A stretch of 64,000 nt of DNA. It comes from Multifurca ochricompacta. Its lineage: Eukaryota; Basidiomycota; Agaricomycetes; Russulales; Russulaceae. Under the pieces are notes generated by a model that saw only the letters and a program-made list of their open reading frames with translations, had not been told where the DNA came from and did not search any database. The stretch lies in the NCBI GenBank assembly GCA_022496185.1, contig WTXG01000044.1, forward strand, positions 146,656-210,655, given 5' to 3'. The position numbers were made by a program, and so were the translations under genes. How positions within the stretch are numbered: the first letter of the stretch is position 1; each line of letters begins with the position of its first letter. Positions 1 through 9,809 of the stretch are shown here, in pieces.

Positions 1-571
1 GAGAATCTCTTCCCTAAGTGTGATTCCACCAGACGGCATGGAGTTACAAAATTGAATGAGCCTCTACATACTGAAGGGCCGGATACACAGCCCAATCCTT
101 TAGTGGATGATGATGATTTCCTACCATCTTGCCTTCCACCTTCCAAACAAATAGAAGGACCTCAGGTTCTTGACAAAGAACCTAGTGCTTCACAGCCAGA
201 GGTACCCTTGCCTTCTCCTGTGCCAGAACAACAACCAGTGCCTTTGTGGCGCTCTACACGGGAAACGAAAGTTGCACTTCGCCCTGGGAATGTCTATGGG
301 GATAACAGGCACCCCGTCAATCAGATTACAGACATTCAGCAGATGTGGCAATGGAGATGAGCAGTGGAACCTCGGGGTAGCTCCCCAATTCCATCTGTGC
401 ATTTGAGACAGGTTCCTGGTCCTAGTCTTGACACTCCGGCCCGCACTAGCGACGATCCACTTACACCCATAAGGGGGAGTGATGATGAAGTTGAGGATCT
501 AGTAGATCTTGTATCTCAACTAGCCCAGGAAGGGGGAGGAGAATTTGTGAATTATCTGCTTGCCAACACAG
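1..571 (+). pseudogene. Old Copia element, 5' part of the fragment (left of nested insertion)
   Basis: This is the left remnant of an older Ty1/Copia polyprotein, open in frame 1 from the first base of the window, so the element continues to the left. It encodes the variable, proline- and acid-rich region between integrase and reverse transcriptase, including a segment PLWRSTRETK typical of that linker. An in-frame TGA lies at 358-360. The reading frame is cut at 571 by the younger Copia insertion and resumes in the same frame at 7132, once the 5-bp target duplication is discounted, which shows that both parts belong to one element. Its 5' LTR, Gag and integrase are outside the window. Confidence 0.85.
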
Positions 572-1083
572 TGTTGACACAGGATGTGTCTGGAGATGCT
601 TCAGGCATCTAAGGTTCGCTTCAGCTGTAGATTAGATTAGATTAGATTCCGGAGTATCGGACTTTTTATGTTATCTTTATTACACTTCTTTCGCACCTGA
701 CTCAGCTGATTAGTGATGGACTTAGTAATGCGCAGTAAGCATGTGATATCTCTTTGGCCAATGGCCTTTATCCCTCTCTGTTTATTGTCCAGCACTTGTG
801 GACTTATTCCCAGTGCACACAGACCATTTCCCCTGATCCCTTTGGGTATATAAGGGTGTCTGTTTCATCTCTTTCACTTCAGAGTTCTTCTAACCTCTGA
901 AGTGTAAGTTCCTTTTACTATACTCTTCTTTTACCTTTGACTAACCGTCTTGTGTAGACTACTTGTCTTTTAGGTCAGTAGTATAGTTGTATAGAGTTCT
1001 TCTAACCTCTGAAGTACTACTTGTCTTTTAGCCTTACCGCTACTAACCGCAGTCAGTATAACCAGCAGCATGATTGTTTGACA
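572..1083 (+). repeat. 5' LTR of the intact Copia element
   Basis: 512-bp long terminal repeat starting TG and ending CA. It carries a GATTA microsatellite-like run near 632, a TATA box at 847-853, and an internal duplicated sentence around AGTTCTTCTAACCTCTGAAG downstream of the TATA box. The matching 3' LTR differs at four positions. Confidence 0.97.
847..853 (+). promoter_or_regulatory. TATA box of the Copia 5' LTR
   Basis: TATATAA within GGGTATATAAGGG, located in the middle of the LTR where the U3 promoter of an LTR element is expected. Transcription would start a few tens of bases downstream and run through the leader into gag-pol. The same box is at 6890-6896 in the 3' LTR. Confidence 0.7.
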
Positions 1084-1095
1084 GGTTATGGGCCC
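1084..1095 (+). other. Primer-binding site, half-tRNA (initiator Met) type
   Basis: Immediately after the LTR comes GGTTATGGGCCC. Its complement GGGCCCATAACC matches the anticodon stem-loop (CAT anticodon) of eukaryotic initiator tRNA-Met rather than a tRNA 3' end. Copia of Drosophila and yeast Ty5 are known to prime from such a cleaved half-tRNA. The priming mode here is inferred from that match. Confidence 0.7.
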
Positions 1096-2026
1096 TGCCG
1101 CTCATACTGACTGTTGTATTCCCTTTGTTCATACACAGCCCAACTCGCTCTTCGCACTTCAAGCTCACAAAAGCTTCAAAGTCTTTCCCACCAGCTTCTT
1201 CCAGTGAGCTTCTCTATTTACTGTCTGTGCACCTTAACACCCCGCAGGATGACGCAGTTTACTGCTCATCCTGAACTGTTTGGCTAGCCCTTCGGGGTTC
1301 TTGCAAAAGATGATGAGGGACCCTAAGCGGGTGAAACATCTTAAGCTCCTTGAGTGCGCACTAGGTATTAGTAAATTTCTTAGTTGTAGCTGGGTCTTCG
1401 TCCCATAGATAGCTTTAGTAGGCCTATAGCCAGAAGCTTGTGGCTTTAAGTCCAGTCAATGCTTGGCTCTGTCTGTAAGCCGGGTTTAGCGACCCGCATG
1501 TGGAGTTTAGGGTCTAGAACAAGGCATGGGTAGTCACTCCCATGACGCTTGGGCTCGATACAAGTAGGCTGCACTACTATAGTCTATACATAGTAGATAT
1601 AGTCTTCATCTCTGGGCATAAGTATCCGTTGCCTTTGTAGGGTAACCATGCCCTACCAGAGACAGACTTGTCATCTACTTAGTCATGGCCCCAATCATCT
1701 AGGGCTTAATCATGGACTCCACCACCAGCATTAGAGGAAGGACTATACATCCTTTGTCTCTAATGGAACTTGCGGTTGGCTCCTCCATGACATGACTCCC
1801 AGTCTTGTTTACACTAGACACTCTGGCTAGTCTACCAGAGCTTATGTCTAGTTACAGGATTGCGCTAGACAGCTTTACTATACCTAGAAAGTCACACAAC
1901 AAAGGCAGGACCTTCTTAGGTTCTGAAGCATAGCGCCACAGTATGGGGTGGCACTCTTAAGCGAGACCTGGGCACTGGTTCTAACTGCTCCTTGGAACCA
2001 GGAACTTTTTTATACAACATCTCAAA
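1096..2026 (+). other. Untranslated leader of the Copia element
   Basis: About 930 bases between the primer-binding site and the gag start. It contains only short open frames, the longest of 66 codons starting at 1074, with no recognisable protein signature. It is presumably 5' UTR with packaging and dimerisation signals, which I cannot identify by eye. Confidence 0.6.
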
Positions 2027-5000
2027 ATGCTGTCCTCCATTGTCTTCCCTCCCTCCTCCAAGATGGAGCGCCTTGATGGCTCCAACTGGCAGGTTTGGTC
2101 TGCCAACTTCAATGCCCTTTTGAGGATGAATGGGCTCAGGAGGCACATCATTACCGCCTACCCTGACATGCCCCTCCTCCCAGAGGATAAAGAGGAGAAA
2201 GAAAAAATGCAGAAGGAGGTTATTGACCCCATCCTTAGGGAATGGATGGGAGAAGAGGAAATGTTAATTGGGCTACTCTATCTCAATGTAACCCAGGAGG
2301 TTTACAGTCAAGTAACCTCCGATGCCGATTATCCTTCTCTTTTTGAGAAGTATAATAAGTTGGAGCGGCTTTATGGCTCTGTAGGTAGCATGGCCACATA
2401 TAATTTGTGGCTTGCCCTGGTGTCCTTCTGTCTTGATGAAGGACAAACATTCAGAACCCAATTACAAAAGGTTCTGGATGCCAGGAGTACCCTTAGGGAG
2501 AATGGGATGGAGGTCAATGACCTCCAGATGAGCTTCATTTTGCTAAAAGCTCTCCCAGACTCCTACAGTGCTATTGCCGGCTCTATACTGGCCTCTGGCA
2601 ATCCAGAGCATCTTTCTCCTCAGGACCTTGTGCAGAGGTTCCTAAATGAGGAGAGTCGCCTGGCGGGTCCCTCGGGAAGTGGTAGTGCAGTCCTGTCTAA
2701 GGCTGCACCTGTCAAATCAAACAAACCAAAAAATTTATCACCACTTCCCGCTGCTGCCCCTGGTTCACAAGGGGTGGTCTGCTTCTATTGCCAAAAGCCT
2801 GGACATAAGTCCAACGCTTGTGCAAAGAAGAAGAAGGACCTGGAGAATGCCAAAAAGGGCAAGGCAGGGAACAAGAAGAGGGCTGAGGCCCAACATGTAA
2901 ATACTATAGCCACCGTAGTTAATGGTAGTGGCAAAATAGAGGAGGTGCATGAAGCACCTCGCATTTGCCTTTATGTTCACACCTATAATCTGGACATCAA
3001 CTCAGATTATTGGATGCTTGATAGTGGAGCAACAGCTCATTTCAGTCCCAACCTTGAAGACTTCGATACATATGAAGTTGATCACACCCATGAAGTATCA
3101 CTAGGTGACAACTCCATAGTCAAAACAAATGGAGTTGGCACTGTGATCATCAGGACTGATCAAGGTTTTGACTTGGAACTAAGCAATGTGCTCTACTTGC
3201 CTGGAGGACATAAAATACTCTCCGCCAGTGCCCTAGTAGAAAAAGGGGCAACTGTGTTCTTTGACAATAAGAAGGCAACAATAAAATATGGCAATAACAT
3301 TATAGCGGAAGCATGGAAGTTTGGCAAATTGTATTGGGTACTAGGCAAACACGTCCTAAGCACTATCCATACAACTGCATCTGCCTCACTTGAAATCTGG
3401 CATCAAAGAATGGGCCATATGTCTAAAGAAGCCCTAAAAAGATATGCTCCTGAGGCGGTTAAAGGCCTCAAAATAAATAATAGCCAAGTGGAAGACAAGC
3501 CGTGTTATGGCTGTGAAATGGGCAAGTCCCATCGTCTTCCATTTCCCCCATCTTCAAAGCACGTGTCAGCCCCCCTTGAGATCCTTCATAGTGATCTCGT
3601 AGGTCCCTTGCAGTGCAGTTCAATACAAGGGAATCTATACTTTGCCACCTTCTTGGACAACTTTAGCAGATATGCTTTAATCGTTCCAATGAAGTCTAAA
3701 GATCTGTTCACACCAGTTTTTAATAAACTGAAGACATTACTTGAAAATAAATTCAATCATAAAATCAAGTGTCTTCATACAGATCGTGGTGGCGAGTATG
3801 TGAACAAGGCGCTGAAGGCAATGCTTGAAGATTATGGCATAGAGCATAAACTTACGATGCCGTATAGCCCACAACAGAACGGAAGGGCCGAGAGATTTAA
3901 TAGAACCATTATGGAAAAAGGCACTAGCATGCTGCACGATGCTGGCCTGTCTCTTGGTTTTTGGGAGTGTGCTGTTGAGACAGCATGTCATATATATAAC
4001 AGAACTCCCATCCGTTCTAATAAGTGGAAAACTCCGCTAGAGCTTCTGGTTGGGAACAAACCAGATGTCTTGTATTTTAAGGTCTTTGGTTGCAAAGCCT
4101 ATTACCATGTTCCAGAGGGCAAGCGGCGTAAACTAGATCCCAAAGCCAGGGAAGCCGTCTTTGTCGGGTATGAGCCTACTTCTAAGGGCTATACACTTTG
4201 GGATAGTCGTACCCGGTCTCTCATCTTTTCACGAGATGTTACATTTGATGAGAGATCCTTCCCATCCCACTCTGTGAAGGACAGCAGAGCAGATAAACCA
4301 ATAGAGCAACCTACAGAAGGTGGCTCATTTACTTTACCTGGTGGCCCAGTCCAGCCACCACCAGCAGCAGCTACACATGTTCCTGAGGTTCCTCAAGATG
4401 AGGAAGACCTAGAAGAGGAACAGGAGGACATCGTACCTCCTCAATTAGCACCACAGCCTACCACACCCACACGTAATGTAGACACCACACACCCTCAGAC
4501 TATATATCAGACCCCTCCATCGCAAATCATGGAACCATCCTCCCCTCCCAAAAGAACCAAGGCAATCAGAAAATCACAAAGGATTGCAGACAGAATTCCT
4601 CAACCTAATTTTCAGAGGATGAGTCCACGCTCTGAACGACGAGATAGGGCAATCCAAGAAGATTTAGACTTGGATACTGCACGCCCCAATCGCAATCGTC
4701 GTCTGAATCCTCGCTTCTACAACGAGGATAATGCAGAGTTCGTGCAAGGTTCTTCCAGACTTGGTCAGATGGATCTACTTAATGCTGCAGGATCGCCTTA
4801 TAGGGATCCTCTTACATTTAAAGAAGCAATGGAGTCTGATAATGCCAGTGATTGGCTTGAGGCATGTCAATATGAAATTGATGCCTTAGAAAAACTTAAA
4901 GTGTGGCGCCTTGAAGACCTTCCTGAAGGTAGAAAGGCTGTAAAGTCCAAGTGGGTCTTTAAATTGAAAGCAGATGGACGCTTTCGTGCTAGGCTTGTAG

Positions 5001-6349
5001 CAAAAGGGTTCACCCAATTAGAGGGGGTGGACTTCAATGAAACCTTCTCCCCAGTCGCCAGATTTGAGTCTCTTAGACTATTATTAGCGTTGGCTGCGCT
5101 TGAGGATTGGGAAATCCACCAGATGGATGTCAAATCGGCATTCCTACATGGCGATCTGGATGAGGAGATTTACATGGAGCAACCTATTGGTTTCGTCGTT
5201 GCTGGACAAGAGTCCAAAGTTTGTAGGCTACAGAAGGCTCTGTATGGCCTCAAACAAGCTTCCCGAGCATGGAACTTGCAATTCCATGCAGTTCTCAATG
5301 AACTGAGCTTCACTCGGACGTACTCTGATGCAGGAGTATATGTGTATCATCACCAAGAGGGGGATGGTTCACTTTTCGTCATTTTATATGTTGATGACAT
5401 CACTATACTTGGGTCCTCCACTAAGAAGATTCAATGGCTGAAGGACTCTCTATCTAGCCGATATGAGATGACCGATCTTGGCGAAATCCAGTCATACCTT
5501 GGAGTTAACATCACCAGGGATCATCCTAACAAGACACTGGATATTGACCAGACAGCCTATGTATCCTCAATAGTTGAGAGGTTTGGAATGGGGGATTCCA
5601 ACCCAGTATATACTCCTCTACCCTCTGGCGTGGATGTTCATTTGGTCAAGTTTGAAGACCAAGCATCTACCTCTGATATTAAGAGGTATCAACAGTTAAT
5701 GGGGTCTCTGCTTTGGGTGCAGATTGGAAGCAGACCTGACATTAGTTTTGCTGTTGCACGCCTTAGTCAATTCGCTTCCAACCCTTCCCAGCAGCACATG
5801 CGACTAGCAAAGTATGTCTTAGCCTATCTAAATGCTACAAAAGACTACAAGTTGCACTATTCTGGAGGGAATGGTGAAGTTGGCCTTCATGGCTTTGTGG
5901 ATTCCTCATGGGGAGATCAAGAGGACCGCCACTCCACCTCAGGCTATGTCTTTTTCCTTGCTAATGGAGCCATTAGCTGGTGTTCCAGGAAGCAAAAGAC
6001 AGTAGCACAGTCCACCACAGAAGCCGAGTATATGAGCCTTGCTGAGGCTTCAAATCAGGCTGCATGGTATAGGACATTTATGCAGGAATTGGGATATGAA
6101 GTTAGTTCACCCATACAACTGCACTGTGACAATAAGGGTGCAGTAGACCTTGCATTAAACCCTGTCACAGGAAGGCGATCAAAGCACATACCGATAAAGT
6201 ACCATGCCATTAGGGAGTATGTAGAATCACACCAGATAGACTTGGTGCGAACTCCCACTGGAGAGATGCTAGCAGATGGCCTTACAAAGTCTCTGCCTAG
6301 ATCATCTTTTGATCACATGGTAACTGGATTTGGACTAGTGCTGGAATGA
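2027..6349 (+). CDS. Copia Gag-Pol polyprotein (1,440 aa, uninterrupted)
   Basis: A single frame encodes all retrotransposon functions. Residues ~1-235 are Gag (UBN2-type); a zinc knuckle CX2CX4HX4C (CFYCQKPGHKSNAC) lies near 252-265. The aspartic protease has the DSG triad (WMLDSGATAHF) near 330. Integrase has the HHCC region (WHQRMGH, CYGC) and the catalytic motifs HSDLVGP, HTDRGGEY and PYSPQQNGRAERFN. Reverse transcriptase contains YVDD (VILYVDDITIL) in the last third, followed by RNase H with GFVDSSWGDQEDR and STTEAEYM. There is no frameshift between gag and pol. Another ATG at 2063 (MERLDGSNW) would also fit the family N-terminus. All key catalytic residues I can see are present. Confidence 0.96.
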   Translation: MLSSIVFPPSSKMERLDGSNWQVWSANFNALLRMNGLRRHIITAYPDMPLLPEDKEEKEKMQKEVIDPILREWMGEEEMLIGLLYLNVTQEVYSQVTSDADYPSLFEKYNKLERLYGSVGSMATYNLWLALVSFCLDEGQTFRTQLQKVLDARSTLRENGMEVNDLQMSFILLKALPDSYSAIAGSILASGNPEHLSPQDLVQRFLNEESRLAGPSGSGSAVLSKAAPVKSNKPKNLSPLPAAAPGSQGVVCFYCQKPGHKSNACAKKKKDLENAKKGKAGNKKRAEAQHVNTIATVVNGSGKIEEVHEAPRICLYVHTYNLDINSDYWMLDSGATAHFSPNLEDFDTYEVDHTHEVSLGDNSIVKTNGVGTVIIRTDQGFDLELSNVLYLPGGHKILSASALVEKGATVFFDNKKATIKYGNNIIAEAWKFGKLYWVLGKHVLSTIHTTASASLEIWHQRMGHMSKEALKRYAPEAVKGLKINNSQVEDKPCYGCEMGKSHRLPFPPSSKHVSAPLEILHSDLVGPLQCSSIQGNLYFATFLDNFSRYALIVPMKSKDLFTPVFNKLKTLLENKFNHKIKCLHTDRGGEYVNKALKAMLEDYGIEHKLTMPYSPQQNGRAERFNRTIMEKGTSMLHDAGLSLGFWECAVETACHIYNRTPIRSNKWKTPLELLVGNKPDVLYFKVFGCKAYYHVPEGKRRKLDPKAREAVFVGYEPTSKGYTLWDSRTRSLIFSRDVTFDERSFPSHSVKDSRADKPIEQPTEGGSFTLPGGPVQPPPAAATHVPEVPQDEEDLEEEQEDIVPPQLAPQPTTPTRNVDTTHPQTIYQTPPSQIMEPSSPPKRTKAIRKSQRIADRIPQPNFQRMSPRSERRDRAIQEDLDLDTARPNRNRRLNPRFYNEDNAEFVQGSSRLGQMDLLNAAGSPYRDPLTFKEAMESDNASDWLEACQYEIDALEKLKVWRLEDLPEGRKAVKSKWVFKLKADGRFRARLVAKGFTQLEGVDFNETFSPVARFESLRLLLALAALEDWEIHQMDVKSAFLHGDLDEEIYMEQPIGFVVAGQESKVCRLQKALYGLKQASRAWNLQFHAVLNELSFTRTYSDAGVYVYHHQEGDGSLFVILYVDDITILGSSTKKIQWLKDSLSSRYEMTDLGEIQSYLGVNITRDHPNKTLDIDQTAYVSSIVERFGMGDSNPVYTPLPSGVDVHLVKFEDQASTSDIKRYQQLMGSLLWVQIGSRPDISFAVARLSQFASNPSQQHMRLAKYVLAYLNATKDYKLHYSGGNGEVGLHGFVDSSWGDQEDRHSTSGYVFFLANGAISWCSRKQKTVAQSTTEAEYMSLAEASNQAAWYRTFMQELGYEVSSPIQLHCDNKGAVDLALNPVTGRRSKHIPIKYHAIREYVESHQIDLVRTPTGEMLADGLTKSLPRSSFDHMVTGFGLVLE

Positions 6350-6614
6350 GAGAGCTGGAATCTGGAGACTTTGTATACCAGTCTCACTTTCCCACCATGA
6401 GCAAAATTCTCGACCTCGAGAGTGACGCAAGAGGTGTGGTTTCAGTTTGCATAAGAGAATCTAACTCAATATGCCTCTGAACACCATGGTCCTCTCACTA
6501 CACTTGAGAGTTAGAGAAGTTGGATCTCTGGCGACATGTTCGTTCAATTGTGAACAGCAGTGTGCTCATTTAACTCATTTCATCTTAATGATCGATGCCT
6601 TCACCATGGAGGGA
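6350..6614 (+). other. 3' non-coding part of the intact Copia element
   Basis: 265 bases between the pol stop and the 3' LTR. A short purine run (ATGGAGGGA) abuts the LTR and is the likely polypurine tract for plus-strand priming, although it is weak. No coding signal. Confidence 0.55.
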
Positions 6615-7126
6615 TGTTGACACAGGACGTGTCTGGAGATGCTTCAGGCATCTAAGGTTCGCTTCAGCTGTAGATTAGATTAGATTAGATTCCGGAGTAT
6701 CGGACTTTTTATGTTATCTTTATTACACTTCTTTCACACCTGACTCAGCTGATTAGTGATGGACTTAGTAATGCACAGTAAGCATGTGATATCTCTTTGG
6801 CCAATGGCCTTTATCCCTCTCTGTTTATTGTCCAGCACTTGTGGACTTATTCCCAGTGCACACAGACCATTTCCCCTGATCCCTTTGGGTATATAAGGGT
6901 GTCTGTTTCGTCTCTTTCACTTCAGAGTTCTTCTAACCTCTGAAGTGTAAGTTCCTTTTACTATACTCTTCTTTTACCTTTGACTAACCGTCTTGTGTAG
7001 ACTACTTGTCTTTTAGGTCAGTAGTATAGTTGTATAGAGTTCTTCTAACCTCTGAAGTACTACTTGTCTTTTAGCCTTACCGCTACTAACCGCAGTCAGT
7101 ATAACCAGCAGCATGATTGTTTGACA
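6615..7126 (+). repeat. 3' LTR of the intact Copia element
   Basis: 512 bp, same ends as the 5' LTR, with four transitions relative to it (for example GACGTG against GATGTG near the start). Followed by the target duplication CACAG at 7127-7131. Confidence 0.97.
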
Positions 7127-9235
7127 CACAGTTCCACATGATTCACAGCCACTAGACACATCCAATATATGAGAGTGGACATATAGAGATATTTTGCGCA
7201 TGCCTGATGCACAACAAAAGGAATGGAAGACTGCCTGTCACGAAGAACTTGAGGCACTTCGCAGATGGAAAGTCTTTACACTTGTGGACCCTCCCAAAGG
7301 GAGGAAGACAATTAAAAACAGATGGGTCTTTGACCAGAAATCTGATGGTCATAAGAAAGCCAGGCTTGTTGCCAAAGGCTTTTCTCAGGTTGAAGGTGTT
7401 GACTTTAATGAAATATTCTTGCCTGTTGTAAGGTTTGAGACTGTCCAGTTGATGCTCACACTTGCAGTGCTTGAGGATTGGCACATCACTGGATTAGATG
7501 TCAAAAGCGCTTTCCTGTATGGTGAACTAGATGAAGAGCTATACATGGAACAACCTGAAGGTTTCAAAATTAAAGGACAAGAAACCAAAGTGCTACAACT
7601 ACAATGCGCCATTTATGGTCTTAAACAAGCTGCCTTAGCATGGTGGAAGGCGCTGGATAAATCCATGGCAGCAATGGGCTGTAAATGCCTACTCTCAGAC
7701 TCAGGCCTATTTCTATATAAGGCTAATAATGGGTCAATCATCATCATCATTGTATATGTCGATGATGCATTATTTATGGGAAATGACGAAGTCCTAGTCA
7801 GAAAATTAAAAACTGACTTTATGAACAAATGGGAGTGCAGGGATCTAGGAGATACAAAGGAGTTCTTGCAAATGCACATAACTAGGAAGGATGGCAAAAT
7901 TCTACTTGATCAACAGCCATACCTAACTAAAGTGCTGCAATGCTTTGGGATGCTCAATGTAAAATTTGTGCCCACTCCTCTCCCAGAAGGCTATCATCCA
8001 GAGCCTAACACTGAACCTGCCAATCCTTCCATTCATTCAAAGTTCCAACAAGTAATTGGCTCATTACTTTACATTATGTTGGGCACATGACCAGATATTG
8101 CTTTTGCAGTTACAAGGCTATCTCAATTTGCTGCTAATCCATCTCAAGATCATCTTGATTGAGCACTGTATATCTGCTGATATTTAGCTGGCACATCTGA
8201 TTACATGCTTATCTACAATGGCAGATCAAATGGTGGATTGATTGTGTGCACTGATTCTGATTGGGCATCAAACCCAATAGATTGCCAATCTACTACTGGA
8301 TATATGGTGAAAATAGTGAATGGGATATTCAGCTGGAATTCTAGAGCGCAAAAGACCACAGTGCTCTCTGTCAAACAGGCATGAGGTGCAGCATACTGAC
8401 TGTAAGGTTAGTGGGTTAGGCTAGAAAGACAAGTATACTTCAGAGGTTGAAGAAACTCTGTATTACTATTCTACTGACCTAGAAAGACAAGTATCTACAA
8501 GAGACGTTAGTCAAAGGTATGATAGAAAGTATAGTAGAACTTACACTTCAGAGGTTGAAGAAACTCTGAAGTGGAAGAGACAAAATAGACACCCTTATAT
8601 ACCCCAAGGGATGGTCTGTGCGTACTGGGAATAAGTCCACAAGTGCTGGACAAAGTCCAAACAATAAACAAGAGGGAATAAGGCCATTGGCCAGTAAGGA
8701 ATCACATGCTTGTACATCATTACTAAGGTACATCAGTCAGCTACTGCAGAATGTGAGAAAGAAAGTAATAATGATATTGTAAATAGTCCGAAACTCCGAT
8801 ATCTAATCTAGTCCACAAAGTAGCTAATCTAATCTCCTGATGCCTGAAGCATCACTGAACACATCCTGTGTTCAACACTCTCATCCACTGAAGCAGAATA
8901 CATGTCGCTTTCTGACACAACACAACAGATTGTATGGATCAAATTTCTTCTAAGCAAAATTGGCATTGATCTAGGACCCATTCCCCTCTGTGGTGATAAC
9001 CAAGGCTCCATCTTTATGGCCTCTAATCCTGTACAAGAGCAATGGATAAAACATATTGATATCCACTTCCACTACATTAGACAAATTGTACAGGAGAAGA
9101 AAATTGAGCTATTCTTTATAGAAGGCTCTGAGAATCCCACAGACATGTTCACCAAGAATTTGGGATGTGTCAAATTCCTGAAATTCAGGAGTCAACTTGG
9201 GCTAGAGATTAACTCGCCTAAGTAAGGATAATTGC
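7127..9235 (+). pseudogene. Old Copia element, reverse transcriptase and RNase H remnant
   Basis: The right remnant of the older Copia polyprotein. Reverse transcriptase is readable from ~7182 (MPDAQQKEWK, RWVFDQKSDG, IVYVDDALFMG) and ends at a TGA at 8088. Further TGAs lie at 7170, 8160 and 8178; each occupies a place where the family has Arg (CGA) or Trp (TGG), so all fit C:G to T:A decay. RNase H is split by a solo LTR (8369-8877) and continues after it with STEAEYMSL and CGDNQGSIF until the stop near 9223. The fragment shares the frame of bases 1-571. It is dead as a coding unit. Confidence 0.9.
8369..8877 (-). mobile_element. Solo LTR related to the intact Copia element
   Basis: A 509-bp sequence that is the reverse complement of the 572-1083 LTR with moderate divergence: TGTCAAACA at its left end, CACATCCTG...TCAACA at its right end, and duplicated GAGGTTGAAGAAACTCTG inside. 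It is flanked by the perfect 5-bp target duplication CTCTC (8364-8368 and 8878-8882). It arose by insertion into the RNase H of the old Copia element followed by LTR-LTR recombination. Confidence 0.93.
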
Positions 9236-9271
9236 TTAGCATGCTTAGCAGCAGCACTTAGCAAGGGGGAG

Positions 9272-9638
9272 TGTTGAACCAAGATACCAGTACAGAGGCT
9301 CTGGGATAGCAGTATGACATGATTGTGATCATGCATAGATAACACAAGTAAGAACATGTTCATAATTAGCTAGATTACTTAGAATATACATCTAAGATCA
9401 GGCATGTGATCAAATCACATCAATAACAAGATAACACACTCGTATAATTAAGTAGCCGATATAGTACATTAAATTGTATATAAACTACTGTATAACTGCT
9501 ATAGATTAAGCAGTTGCTATCACATTAATGACTGCATCTAAGTCTCAAAGTAAAACAAAGGTGAGATAGCTAGCAGTAATGTAGTATCTAGTGTAGGCTG
9601 TGCCATACCTGTTCTATAGGGAAAGCCTCTACAACCAC
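9272..9638 (+). repeat. Probable 3' LTR of the old Copia element
   Basis: Directly after a purine tract (GCAAGGGGGAG) downstream of the RNase H stop, a sequence begins with TGTTGAACC, as expected for the 3' LTR. The right end is not certain because the 5' LTR is outside the window; ACAACCACA near 9630-9638 is my best guess. Confidence 0.6.
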
Positions 9639-9733
9639 ATTAGTGGCAGTGAAGGCGTCGATGGCAGCAGAGGCAGCAAAAGTGAATACTAGAAATGGTG
9701 CAAACATCAGGACAGTTTTTTGACCCACTGTAC

Positions 9734-9809
9734 ATTGTCAAGTAGATGTAGCCACACAATTTGGTGCCATCCTGAAAGTGCATATGAAACTCAATTTCAA
9801 AAAAAAAAA
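9734..9809 (+). repeat. A-tailed retroposon, 3' end copy 1
   Basis: GTAGATGTAGCCACACAAT...CTCAATTTC followed by ten A residues. It matches the 3' end of the elements at 17011-17303, 40327-41372 and ~61840-61935. No body or target duplication is recognisable upstream, so this is a 5'-truncated or old copy. Confidence 0.6.

Larger units (their letters stand above)
572..7126 (+). mobile_element. Intact Ty1/Copia LTR retrotransposon (6,555 bp)
   Basis: The element is complete: two 512-bp LTRs (572-1083 and 6615-7126) beginning TGTTGACA and ending TTTGACA, a primer-binding site directly after the left LTR, one open Gag-Pol frame (2027-6349), and a 5-bp target duplication CACAG at 567-571 and 7127-7131. 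I count four differences between the LTRs, all transitions, so the insertion is recent. It lies inside an older Copia element. Nothing visible prevents it from being competent, although activity cannot be judged from sequence alone. Confidence 0.97.
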
